Shown piece after piece: positions 21,269 to 31,711 of a stretch of 64,000 bases of DNA. This DNA comes from Porites lobata (Eukaryota; Cnidaria; Anthozoa; Scleractinia; Poritidae). Made by a program: the position numbers and the translations under genes. The stretch spans positions 278,501-342,500 of the forward strand of contig CALNXK010000021.1 of NCBI GenBank assembly GCA_942486035.1. Reading direction: 5' to 3'. Under the pieces are notes generated by a model, which worked only from the letters and a program-made list of their open reading frames with translations, did not search any database and was not told where the DNA came from. Numbering within the stretch: the stretch's first letter is position 1; every line of letters starts with the position of its first letter.

Positions 21269-23143
21269 ATAATGAGCGGGGTGGACTGCTATGAATTCAG
21301 GGCTGGGCTGTGCGTCCTGGCACAAAATGCGCGCCTGGCATTTTCGACCATATTATATTTCTTCCTAAAAATTTCCTCCCTGCTTTTACCATTTCTACCT
21401 AGATGCTTTTTCTACTCAAGACAAGATTTAAAGATGCAGACGGTATGTGGCTTGATATATGTCTATATTAATTGCAAATGGAGTAGCTGCAAAATAGAAT
21501 AGACTCCTTCACGCGTTTGAGCTTGAGTGCATCATGGCCGGCGGGAAATTTGAAGGTTATTTGTGTGAACCCTTTCGCATTTAATCGGTATGTTGGTGAT
21601 TTTCTCCAGGAAAAACCCGAGATATGGTTTATAAAAATGCTAAGGAATCAATTTGGTGAATTTAGCCATTATCTGAACCATATTGTCTTTAAAATAAAAA
21701 ATGCGGACTTTTGAGAAGCCATGTTTAGGGTTTTAATATTTCTCACCTCAATTTCTGTCAGTCAGACTGCAGGCTTGCATGCCAGTAACGAACATGGAGA
21801 AAAAAGTATAAACTATATTAGTATAAGGGCAATGGTAATAGCAAATGGCCACTCTGACAAACTCTATTGTGCCCTATCAATCAGGCATTTCAGAAAAATA
21901 TTATTTGTTCTCTTTTGTTTGTTTATTTTCTCCAGCTGTTTGTTTCTTCTGTACGTAGCAAATAAAGTATGAAGTGCAGGGGATTCTAAAACATTGACTG
22001 AAAAAATGTGCCCAATACTACTGAAGAGGGCCTGCAAAGTGTTATGCTCAGGTAGGGAAATTGAGCCTGAAATGAGTTTTTTCATTGGATAATATGCACA
22101 CCTGATGCTCATTGTCTTAGTATTTCCTGGTACATGTAATAAACTACATGTAATATCAGTAGTTTTTGAGCAATTTATCTTTTTGGACCAAAATTGTCAC
22201 TTACAATAGTTTTACAAAAAACCTAACCTTGATAACTCAGGTAATAACCGAAGGTTACAGATTGGGGAGTGGGCAGGGGGGGCGGGGGAGGAAGGGGTGA
22301 GAACAATATTGAAGGCCAAAATGTTCTCGCACCAATGCTGTGCTTTGCATTATTTTCAAGGGATAGATGGTTCAAACACGCATGATCAAATTACGAGGGA
22401 TAGGAAGTCTAAACCTGCCCGATCAGATTACAGTCATTTTGTGCATTCCATTCACTCTTAGTGGAAGTTTAAATGAAGCTGGCCACATACGTGTTTTATT
22501 TGCATGCATAATAACACCCTGGAAATTGGGATTGTGGGCTCCTCTTATCAGAATGTTTAGTGCATGAAATACTGTTTTTTTATTATATAAGACAACTTAA
22601 CCATTCCTTTGAAAGTACATAATGTACGTCATAATAATATACACTAAATCTTAATTAAGACATTTTCCAAATTGAGCTAAGGATCTCAATTATTAATTCC
22701 AAATGAGAAGTCTTATATAACCAACATTATTAATTGATCAAATTATATAGTAAATGGGTTGAACCCTATCATAAGTAGGTGTAATATGATTGTCAGGTTG
22801 AGTGTAGTCCTGAATAAAGGTACTTTCTAAAGTTAGGGGTTTCCAAATCTAACCCCCTCCCCCCCAAAATAAAACTCTTCCTTCTCTCTCCCACCTACTA
22901 GTCAGTGCAATTTTATTCAGTGTCCTTTAACTAATGACATGGGAATAAGAAAAATTATTAATACGGCCAAAACTAAAATATAATGAGGATATAAAAATTC
23001 TCTAGGAATTAGTATCTGTTGTATTATTTTACCCTTCCTTTAATGTTTTAAGCGGTTATTTTTATGTTTCTCTTAATTTAACGGGCATTTTGTAATTACC
23101 TAATTTGGCTGAATTACGTGACACAGCTCCTTTAAGCATTACA

Positions 23144-23185
23144 AGGCTCAAATTTTCTTTTGTTCATAACAGAAAATTTGAGCCT
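23144..23185. repeat. Short hairpin, 15-bp arms
   Basis: AGGCTCAAATTTTCT and AGAAAATTTGAGCCT are exact complements around a 12-nt loop. Confidence 0.6.
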
Positions 23186-24589
23186 CATAATGACAGAGAG
23201 GCAGATTGTATAGTAGAGTTACTCTACTAATTCTGATTATATCTTTGGATGATTCTGATAGTTCATCTTAACAAGACAGAATGGCCTCAATGCTGACCTT
23301 AAAAGAGAATAGCCTCAGTCAGTAATATTGTTTAGGTGTCACTGGGTGTTTAAGTCAATAGGAAAGTACTTGATGTGTTTCAGTCTCATCTAATGGACCT
23401 GAATAAATATTCCAGACCCCGTTAGCATCTGGTTTTGCGTCGTTGAGTGTTATTTATGTCTTTTTCAGGCAGTGCCATCTGGTTGTCTTGTTGACACGTT
23501 TTTTGGTCAATTTCTGCATAGTACTAAGTAAGGTAGTCAGTATAAGTTGTTTACATTTGCCAACTCGTTGTGGTAATTTGGTGCATGTTGTATTAGTTAA
23601 GTCTTTTGCGACAGTCGTTAATTCGTTCTCAGTTTGTTCAAAGGGGACTTAATTAAGTCCCACTGGAAAAAGACAAGCTCTTTGCAGCGGTGCCAAGGAA
23701 CCAGGCTTTTTGTTGTATTCGTCTGACGTTACTTGCCTGTGCATAATAACTGATGCAGAGGTTTGCAGGTCGTTCGCTCTGTTGGTCGTACCATTTTCAA
23801 TTAGTTTTCCAGTCTTCCAAATTATGGTTTACCGGAAGCCGTAAGGTGGGTTTTGATTAATTGGTGGAGTCCGAGGCGGTGATAATAGTAAGGAGTAAGT
23901 GTCGTTAGAGCATGCGTTTTTCCAGTAGCAACATTTGCATGTAAGACTTGGGCACTGCGAAAGGCGGACGAGCAAATAATCACTACTTTCGAGATTGAAC
24001 GCTATCGAAAAATCCACTTGGTGAGGCGCTGCCTGAACAAAGACATAAGAAATAAAAAGAATGTCGCCAAGTTTTGTTTGGTTATTACTTACCGTATGTC
24101 AGGAATAAGAAACTAAAGTTTTTCGGTCACTAAACAAAACGTGAAAGGCCTTAAAACAAAGTTGTTTTATGCCCCAATTTAGCCTAGCCAAGGCCACTAA
24201 ACTAGTTTCATGTGACTAACATCCTACATACCGCTAGGCCTGAATGAATGTCTTCAAGTCTCGTTTGGTTATTACCGTATGTCAGCAGAAAGAACTTCAA
24301 TTTTTCGTTCATGAAACAAGACATGAAGGGGTGGAAAAAAAGGTTCTCGAAGCAAAACCTTCCATATACTCCTTGCAGTCCGCCTTTTTTCTTAAAATCC
24401 GTCCAGTTCTCAGCTACCGCAATCGCAAACCACGACATTATGTTACAATGAGGGATTTTCTTCTCGGGCTTAGGCCCTCGTTTATCGCAACTCGCGTGCC
24501 TGGGTTTCTCTTGCAGTAACTTTGAAAAGAAAAATAAGAGACTGCTCGCAGTCTAAACCTTCCAATGCAATGTTGTTTGCTGCCCCTAC

Positions 24590-25080
24590 TTATAGGTACC
24601 GTAAATGATGTAATAGATGCCCTCTCTCAAACAAATGCCTCTTGTCTACTAAACGCCCCCTCTACATTTTCAAGTTTTTATTCATCGCCCCTCTCTAAAA
24701 CACACCCCAATGACGACTGCTCCAAACTACTAGGAATTAGCAAAAAGGGGCAAAATCATCCGATTTATTCAGTTTCTTGCTTGATTAACAAGGGTTTGCG
24801 TATTGTTTCTTGTTTAAAGTTAAGTTCACAGTCAGACTAACGATTACAAAACGATGGCCCCGACATCGATGGCAAGATTAAAGAGTGATATGGATTTCTA
24901 GACGGCCTAGACGTGTAAATTGATAAACTGGATATTCTGCCATTTTTTTAACTCTCTTGATATTATCGCCGATTCATTTTAGTTTTGTTGAGCTTCAGTT
25001 TACAGTTATCAAAATAAACGCCTCCTATCTATTATACGCCCCCTCTTGGACCCCTAAAATTTAATAAACGCCCCGGGCTT
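24590..25080. repeat. Element with repeated ACGCCCC words
   Basis: Both margins carry same-strand TAAACGCCCCCTCT-type words: near 24650 and 24680 on the left, and near 25019, 25036 and 25066 on the right. They enclose ~300 bp of unrelated sequence. The repeats are direct rather than inverted, so the element class is unclear and the ends are approximate. Confidence 0.35.
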
Positions 25081-25212
25081 CTGCATGCGCCTCTGAGCAA
25101 GCCAATCGGATCACACGTAGAGAGCTAAGAGTTCTTTGAGTTTATACGTTATAAAAGGCGTTTGGGAATTATCTGCCGTGAGCCTTGTAACGGTACGTTT
25201 TCTTTAATAGGT

Positions 25213-25383
25213 CATTTCCGAGTTCCAAAATCTTACACTCTCAAAACGAGGCTAAGTGCAAAAGCTTTCTTATGAAAATGAGTTTTATTTATTTTTTATT
25301 CTATTTTTAAAAAATCATGTTCATATCAATAGCTTCGCACTTAGCCTCGCTTTGAAACAGAGGCATGAGGCAACTCAGAAATG
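25213..25383. repeat. 171-bp TIR element (CGAGGCTAAGTGC family)
   Basis: CATTTCCGAGTT at the left pairs with AACTCAGAAATG at the right. Further in, AACGAGGCTAAGTGC pairs with GCACTTAGCCTCGCTT. The arms are ~48 bp with internal mismatches. It is non-coding. Confidence 0.65.
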
Positions 25384-25451
25384 TCTTATTAGTTGCAACC
25401 GTTCTTACTAATGTGTGGATTATTAAATCAAAACCCAACCATTTTACACAC

Positions 25452-25722
25452 ACGATTGGCAATGTCTTATGCAGTAACACGAATTTTTTGGTAACGAAAT
25501 AAGTTATCATTAACGTTAAGATAGAAGGTCTATAACTACAACTTAAGAACCGAAGACTCGTTTATTTGGCTGTAAATTATTTATTTGCTGAAGAGAAAAA
25601 ACTTGATACGATTGGCAGTGTCTTATACATTAACACGAATTTTTTGGCAACGAAATAAGTTATCATTAACGTTAAGATAAACGCTCTGTAACTACAAGTT
25701 TAGGAACCGAAGATTCGTTAAT
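25452..25722. repeat. Tandem duplication, two ~115-bp copies 156 bp apart
   Basis: 25452-25566 and 25608-25722 align with roughly 12 differences (shared words: ACACGAATTTTTTGG, AACGAAATAAGTTATCATTA, GAACCGAAGA). There is no open frame across both. Confidence 0.8.
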
Positions 25723-26893
25723 ATCTCAGTTTTCAGTTTCACGATTTTCCCCAGCTATACGCAAGCGAATGCAACGAAAGTCGTTCCAATAGGATTTCGA
25801 GGCAGACGTTCTGCGTTAACCTGCGAATTTAGATACTCAGGTCCAATACTTTTCTCTGACAAATGTTAATTTGCTTCTTAACAATGGAAACCACTTGAAC
25901 AAAACGTGGCCTACGCATTAAAGCATTTGTTTTATTATAGCTTCATATGCTTCTGTGTAACCTTGTTATTTTCAGCCGCTTATTAAGACCATTTTATTTT
26001 GTACTGTAAAGTAATTATAAGGTATTAGTTTAGTCGCATTGGATAATTTTGCTAAGTCCGATCCCTTGCTATTTTTCTTATTGTTATATCTAAAAGTTTG
26101 TTCAGTACATGTTTTCCTAACTTTTTAGACATTAAGTAGAGTTTAGAGCTTGCAAGCAGTTCAAAACAGGTTTTCTTCACCAATCAAAAAAGAAAAAAAA
26201 ACAAGCAAACTATTCGCTCTTCATATGGGAATTAATTTATACGTGGGTAGTTTGTTTTTGGCATGTCAAAAATTATGCGAAGTTTATATTTTTCACTTGG
26301 AAGTGATTGAATCTCAGGAGAGCTGAGCCTTAATTTTCCTGCGTTTAAGAACCGACAATTCTGTCCAAAACGGTCGTATTCAAGGTTGAATTCTCCGATT
26401 TACTAGGGTAACTAATTAACTTTGGGTAAACTCAATCGGTTCAGCCCACATTTCAGTTAATGAAACAACAAATTAATTGTACTGAAATGATGGTAATTAA
26501 AGCATAGCCTTGCGATACCTGCTTTGCGGGTTTGTCGCAAATGTTGCAATATTAATTAGCTTAACTGTAATGAGAAATCATCATTCCAATCTGTATAATT
26601 CAGAATAGCAGTGATATTCATATTCGTCATTAAACTGTAGCTTTATGAGCGTTCACGTCTATCAAAGTAGGATTTCGCTCTTTAATCTGTGAACTGAAGC
26701 CATTTTTTACAGTGAATATAAAATACTGACTTGTTAACGATTTTTTGGTCAAATCAGAAAAGAATTAAGGATATAGTATACACAATATGGCAGAAATTTT
26801 CCGGAAGTGTCATTTCATGGAAAACATACTTAGTACTAAATTCGAAGTTACTAAATGTAACTGAAAATTCATAGGAAATGAGTAACGTTTTGT

Positions 26894-27841
26894 TTAAACT
26901 TCCCGTGAAGTATTTTCCTCTCGTTCGGAACACCCAAATTGTCTCTTGATCATTTCTTTTAAATGCGGGACCTCAAAGCAGGAAACGACTCCTTTTAAAG
27001 AAGTTGCCGTTAATCCCACAACCATCGCTATAAAGTGAAGCGGGATATTACCTAAATAAAACACGACCCCACTGTTCAGAGCCTGGGCCATTGCCACGCA
27101 CGTATACGGCGCCCAACAAATGGTGTGAATTATGAGAATGCAGAAGTATGCTTTTTGAGTGGTTTTCTCGCCTCCTCGGAGTGCGAATCTCTCGCATTGC
27201 TTTATCATAGATTCGTTCCTCTTAAAGCGTTCTGGTTGGAAGAGAAAAATGTCGTAAACGTGAGAGTAGAATGCAGCACTAAGTGGTAATAGCAGGCAAA
27301 AAGCCAGTACCGCTGTAGTGTACCACAAATTGCTGATTAAATCGGGAAGACACAGGACTTCTGGAGAAATTGGCCATGTGAAATGAGGTGGAATACAAAT
27401 AGTCACTGCAAACAGCCATACAATCAAAATCATCATTCTGGTTCTAGAATCGCTGAAGGTTCTTGGATACGCTTTCCTGTCAACAATTGAGCAGTGCCTA
27501 CTAGCCGCGATAAGTGTCAGGAACATTACTGGTGCCACTAACTCCATCAAACTTACGGTTGCGCTTATTTTGCAGTAGATATCCCCCACGAAATCAACCT
27601 GACTGTGAATCGCGGAAAGAATCCAAAACGGAATCACCACTAACGTCGTCAATAAATCCACCAGACTGGCATGTAACGTGAACAAGTCGTAATTCTTTCG
27701 CTGTGAGTTCTTACAAATTGTACCGACAATTAGCAAATTAGTTGTAGTAGAGGTTACACCGATAATTGTAAGAATAGTCAAAAATGGAATCGACTCCTCA
27801 AGGCTCAGATAAAGCGGCCCAGTTGATTTCACGGTCGCCAT
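26894..27841 (-). CDS. Class A (rhodopsin-like) G-protein-coupled receptor, orphan, single exon
   Basis: 315 aa from an ATG in strong context (GAAATGG) to the stop, with no intron. Seven hydrophobic segments are visible: ~20-41, 54-77, 92-116, 136-153, 173-195, 230-251 and 262-284. Class A marks: Asn in TM1 (TTNLLIVG), Asp in TM2 (SLVDLL), the TM3 Cys (IYCKISA) able to bridge to the Cys in ECL2 (EVLCLPD), Trp in TM4, Pro in TM5 (LLLPLSA), and CWAPY in TM6 (CWxP). Deviations: the DRY motif reads SRH, and TM7 has SLKGV where NPxxY is expected. The Lys there is not in the opsin Schiff-base position. A Cys (QFGC) after helix 8 may be palmitoylated. Cnidarians have large families of such single-exon receptors. 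The ligand cannot be told. Confidence 0.9.
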   Translation of the reverse strand: MATVKSTGPLYLSLEESIPFLTILTIIGVTSTTTNLLIVGTICKNSQRKNYDLFTLHASLVDLLTTLVVIPFWILSAIHSQVDFVGDIYCKISATVSLMELVAPVMFLTLIAASRHCSIVDRKAYPRTFSDSRTRMMILIVWLFAVTICIPPHFTWPISPEVLCLPDLISNLWYTTAVLAFCLLLPLSAAFYSHVYDIFLFQPERFKRNESMIKQCERFALRGGEKTTQKAYFCILIIHTICWAPYTCVAMAQALNSGVVFYLGNIPLHFIAMVVGLTATSLKGVVSCFEVPHLKEMIKRQFGCSEREENTSREV

Positions 27842-28999
27842 TTCGGCGATTTGAGCTGCCTTTTTAGCTTTGGCTTCGTAACTCGTTTAAAATGTAGCAA
27901 ACAGTAATTTGCACGTAGCTTTGAACTCTCTTTTACGCCATCTAACCAATTAACAGGTGATACATGCATTAGCGGCAGGTGTACTTATTTCATGGCAGGT
28001 TAATACTGCTCCTTATTGGTTCTGCGGATTGATTGCTATGGCTACACAGCGTGTAACTGGAACGAAGAGTCTCATTCTCCCATCTCCTATTGCGCGAAGC
28101 TTGTTTACGCCAAAAAATAACCTCTTACTTTGCTATGATTTCTATACTCTGTTTCACGAGTTGATATTTAATGGAACAAATTCATTGTCGAGCCTGCATC
28201 AGTGTACAGTAATACAATATTTCCTTACGCATCTGTAAGTCGAAAAACAATGCGATCAAGTATTTGTCTGCATATTGCATGAATGCAATTCTTAATTCCA
28301 CAATGACAAGAAACGTTACCTAGTTTCGAAGTAATTCGAATTAATTAAGTTTCTATTTCGTCATTTTTTTTTCAAAAACTATAAAGAAGGCGAATCTACC
28401 TCCCACCAATTGTCCAATAGCGGGTACGACTATGAATATTTTTCACTCTATCTTTTGAATCTCCGCCTGGTTTCTAACTAGGCAAGAAACAGCGCAACTT
28501 GATTTGTTCTGTAGGAGGGCTTTAGAGCGTAGATACAGTTATCGTTGTAGTTATTCAAGACACTGTAAGACCTGAAAGCTATTAATGACCAAACTGGTTT
28601 TTTTCTTTCCATTTTTAGCGTTAGGTCTAACTTGTTTCTAAACGCAGTGGATTGGACACACAATACGTCTCTTGAGCTTTGTGAAATCGCTATCAACACC
28701 TTCTGTTGCATAAAAAATCGCAGAGTCTTCATAGCAAACATCTTGGAAATGTAAACTATAACATAAGTAAAAAAGTTAGTCATTCAGACTTGACGCGTGA
28801 AATTTGTAGGGAAATAGACATGTCTAAAATAGAACGCTTAAGACTGAGATACATAAATATCTCTATGATAGCATTCATAAAATTTCAGGGCGGTCAGGAA
28901 AAACGGCGGCGAAAGCTTTTCAAGAACGGGCGAGAGAGCTCCTGGGATGCTACTCTTAACCAAGGAGTTCCACGACTCATTCGAATGCTTGCCTATAGT

Positions 29000-29367
29000 C
29001 CCATTTACACTACAGAAAAAACCGGGCCCGGACCCATTAAAAAGTGGTCCGGACCAATTTTTTTTGTCCGTTTACACGTTTAACAATCAGGTTTGGCTTA
29101 TGATTGAAAAGTGCAATGATACACATGCGCGAAACCACCGTAAAGCAAGGCAGGCTCACATGAAGAAGATGGTACGAAACGAAGGTGCGTTTACACAGCG
29201 CTTTCGAACAGCAAAAGGGGTCCGGACTAGTTTTTTTTTTTTTTCGGTTTTGGGGCCATAGCCGCCTATGGCCCCAAAACCAAGGTAAGGTTTACACGGA
29301 AAAAATAACTTGTTCGTACCAACTTTTTTATGGGTCCGGACCCATTTTTTTCTGTAGTGTAAATGGG
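29000..29367. repeat. 368-bp foldback element with GGGTCCGGACCC palindromes
   Basis: CCCATTTACACTACAGAAAA at the left and its complement at the right form ~38-bp inverted ends. Each runs inward into a GGGTCCGGACCC-type palindrome, with an extra GGTCCGGACC copy near 29047 and GGTCCGGAC near 29218. The centre is another palindrome (GGGGCCATAG...CTATGGCCCC, ~29250-29278). No clear target duplication and no coding capacity. Confidence 0.75.
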
Positions 29368-29880
29368 GCTTATGATTGGGCACAAAAATATCGGAGGCCA
29401 GCGTCTTTCGCGCTGCTTTCATGATCTTTTTATACGAAGAAACTTATAACCGGTACCTGTTTGGCTCGTGCAGGATAGCTTTCATCGATAAGAGTTTTTC
29501 TAGCGAAAATGGGGCCCACTGCACAAGACCAAAGAAATTCTATAATTTATTACGCATGCAGCAATTTCATACTATTTCACATAAATAGTTGATATAAATA
29601 GAGTGGAAGCATGCATGCATAATAAATGTTTAGGGTTATACGGAAATTGTACCCCATAATTTAGCACGTTAGCAAAACGAAACGAAAAATGCACCATTTT
29701 TAAAGAAACCAGACTGTGTACTGATCGAAGGTAAATTGGTAAACAACAAAGCATTTCTAGGCTTGTTCATGCAAAATCGTCTGCGTGGTTCTTTACGCCT
29801 ACTCGGATGCCTAAGGAATGTCCCAGGAGGAAGTAGATCACCTTTTTAACGCAATAGTTTTACAAATTTTTCTTACTCTC

Positions 29881-30267
29881 TGCCGGTTTATGGTAACTCA
29901 GATTCCGACCTTTGTGTAATACAGAATTTTTTAGACCGGTGTATGAAAAGAAAGTTTATGTCCAAGAATGTAAATATCAGGGACTTGCTAGAGAAGGCGG
30001 ACAAGACACTCTACAAAAAAAGATCGAATGACCCCGAATGTCCGTTCTTCCAGTTTTTACCTAAGGAAAAGAACACGAGGTACAATCTTAGAAATACGTC
30101 AGTCTCTGTCCCTAGAATCTACACTGACAGGTTTAAGAACGTTTTTAGTAACAGAATAATTTTTAGATATGATATGTAAATAGTTTTTTGAGTTTATATT
30201 GTAACTTAGGATATGTAATTTTATCTTAAGGAATAAAGATTATTATTATTATTATTATTATTATTAC
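29881..30267 (+). mobile_element. Non-LTR retrotransposon (LINE), 5'-truncated 3' end
   Basis: An open frame enters near 29890 and runs to the stop at 30177-30179. It encodes the tail of a reverse-transcriptase polyprotein: NSDSDLCVIQNFLDRC, then LLEKADKTLYKKR, then RYNLRNTSVSVPRIYTDRFK and NRIIFRY. The 'YNLR...P...T.RFK.SF..R' pattern is frequent at the C-terminus of cnidarian LINE ORF2 proteins. A ~60-nt 3' UTR leads into an (ATT)n tail (30238-30267), as expected of a target-primed insertion. The catalytic part is missing, so it is dead. Confidence 0.7.
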
Positions 30268-30272
30268 TCGGC

Positions 30273-30869
30273 ACTACAGCTGTCTCTCGCCAGGAGGGAC
30301 GTCTGCGGCTCAGTGACAAAAATTTGCCTTATGCGTGATTACGTCGTAGAAGCAAATTTCACCACCGTGCCTCGTGTGAAAGAAAAATTCTTCGCAATTG
30401 CACTTGATGTGCTGGGTTTATTCTATTCACCGCTACTTCCTTAATGGGAATTTATTTATCCAGAACTTCGCAATTTGACGATTGTGGCTTGGTGGTGAAA
30501 TTTGCTCGTCTGACGTAATCATGCATAAGGGCCATTCTCTACTTATGACGTAAAATCTGTCCGGAATCTGGTCAGGAGCTCTGATCAGTCGACGTAGTAG
30601 TTATATTGTTTTAGCTATTAATTATGAATGACAGGCAAACGGTCACAAACGTCAAATGTTAACGCGATGAATTTACTACAAAACAGTCAATATTCGTGGA
30701 ATATATTCATTTCTTTAGAAGAAACATTTGAGTTTTGCTGGTGCTCATTCGCAGAAGAACACAAAACTTTATCGTAATCGACCAGGAGACACATAAGAAT
30801 CAAACAAATTTTTGTCGCTAGCGTCCCTAGCGGCGAGTAGTGAGGAGAGACGGCTGTTTTCGCAGGTTA
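30273..30869. repeat. TIR element family C, copy 2 (inverted, left end eroded)
   Basis: The right end (GGAGAGACGGCTGTTTTCGCAGG) and inner words (CAGCAAAACTC complement, AGAATATATTC-like complement, GTCTGCG) correspond in reverse to 9024-9493. It also contains an internal inverted pair: TTGCCTTATGCGTGATTACG near 30326 and CGTAATCATGCATAAGG near 30514. Confidence 0.55.
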
Positions 30870-31180
30870 CAAAATGCTAATGTGGCCCGGGTTCGAATCC
30901 TGGCGTCGACGCCATTTGTGGGTTGAGTTTGTTGTTGGTTCTCTCCTTTCTCCATTTTTCTCCGGGTACTCCGGTTTTCCCCTGTCCTAAAAAACTAACA
31001 CTTCCAAATTCCAATTCGATCTGGAACACACGGACGCGTTTCAACGAGTTCTTAAGAACTCCTAAGTGCTCCGTGGGTAAACAAATTGCAATTACAATTG
31101 CAAACTCGTTCCCAGAGTTCTCTCTAACTTGTCCCACCCTTCGCAAGGACGAGTAAGAGAGAACCCTGAGAACTAGGTGG
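30870..31180 (+). mobile_element. SINE fragment with B box and CTCCGGGTACTCCGG core
   Basis: A Pol III B box (GGTTCGAATCC, ~30890) is followed by GGGTTGAGTTTGTTG and by TTCTCCGGGTACTCCGGTTT, a block I associate with a conserved core shared by several invertebrate SINEs. The A box is missing or degraded. The 3' boundary is approximate. Confidence 0.45.
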
Positions 31181-31203
31181 ACAACCCAGTAGAATGTGAA
31201 GTA

Positions 31204-31363
31204 CAGTCGAATCCCGATAACTCGAACCTTCAAGGGAAATAGAAAACAGTTCGAGTTATCGAGGGTAAAATTATATAGCAAATGTTCTGAAGGGAAATGA
31301 AAATTGCTTCGAGTTAGCGGGAGGTTCGAGTTATAGAGGGTTCGAGTTACCGGGAGTCGACTG
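31204..31363. repeat. Pogo/Tigger-type MITE, 160 bp, TA target duplication
   Basis: TA|CAGTCGAATCCCGATAAC at the left and GTTACCGGGAGTCGACTG|TA at the right. Repeated TTCGAGTTA words lie between. These are textbook pogo-like ends. Confidence 0.85.
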
Positions 31364-31711
31364 TACTTTTAAAAAGAATACGTTTATTCTTTGACATAGG
31401 TGAAGAAGTGATGTTCAATCTATTTCGAAATGCTATACATGTCTAAGGAACGCAATGAAATGAAAGACCGTTAAACTAGAAAGAAAATTACAGTGACGAT
31501 TTTCTTACAAGTTGTAGTATCTTTATGATATGTTAAGTTTTTTTGTCTGATACGGCCAATTGTAATTATTAGTAAAGGTGCTAGCCTTCAAACGCAACAC
31601 AGTGGAGGTAGCTAATTTTGATGTCCCTTAAGTGTGTAGCATTGACTATCTTATTGTTTTCGATTAAAAGATGATCTTGTTTTTAAGAATTATTTTAGAT
31701 CTCTTTCCCAC

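Larger units (their letters stand above)
21245..26893. other. Gene-poor region between RPL23A and the GPCR
   Basis: There are only short open frames with no recognisable products and no chains of splice-compatible exons. The left ~300 bp should include the RPL23A promoter. Repeats seen: a short hairpin (23144-23185), a C-rich element (~24590-25080), a 171-bp TIR element (25213-25383) and a 156-bp-period duplication (25452-25722). The rest is unassigned AT-rich DNA. Confidence 0.5.
27842..31711. other. Intergenic region filled with transposon remnants
   Basis: 27842-28990 shows no element or gene I recognise. From 29000 the DNA is almost continuous mobile debris: a 368-bp TIR element, a LINE 3' end, a damaged family C element, a SINE and a pogo-type MITE. 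31364-31711 should contain the 3' UTR of the DOMON gene. Confidence 0.5.

Noticed and set aside
21535..21720. ATG GCC GGC GGG start opposite RPL23A as a divergent gene
   Set aside because: The frame ends quickly, the only nearby donor (GTTATT) is poor, and no downstream exon joins it.
21721..21972. 83-codon frame with a signal-peptide-like start and a hydrophobic end
   Set aside because: Composition fits random AT-rich DNA; no homolog is recognised and there is no conserved motif.
24208..24438. Minus-strand frame beginning MSWFAIAVAENW
   Set aside because: No family recognised and overlapping plus-strand frames are equally open.
29156..29424. Several overlapping frames around the GGTCCGG element
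   Set aside because: They are created by the inverted repeats of a foldback element.
30877..31281. 134-codon minus-strand frame
   Set aside because: It spans a SINE fragment and a pogo-type MITE, so it is not a gene.
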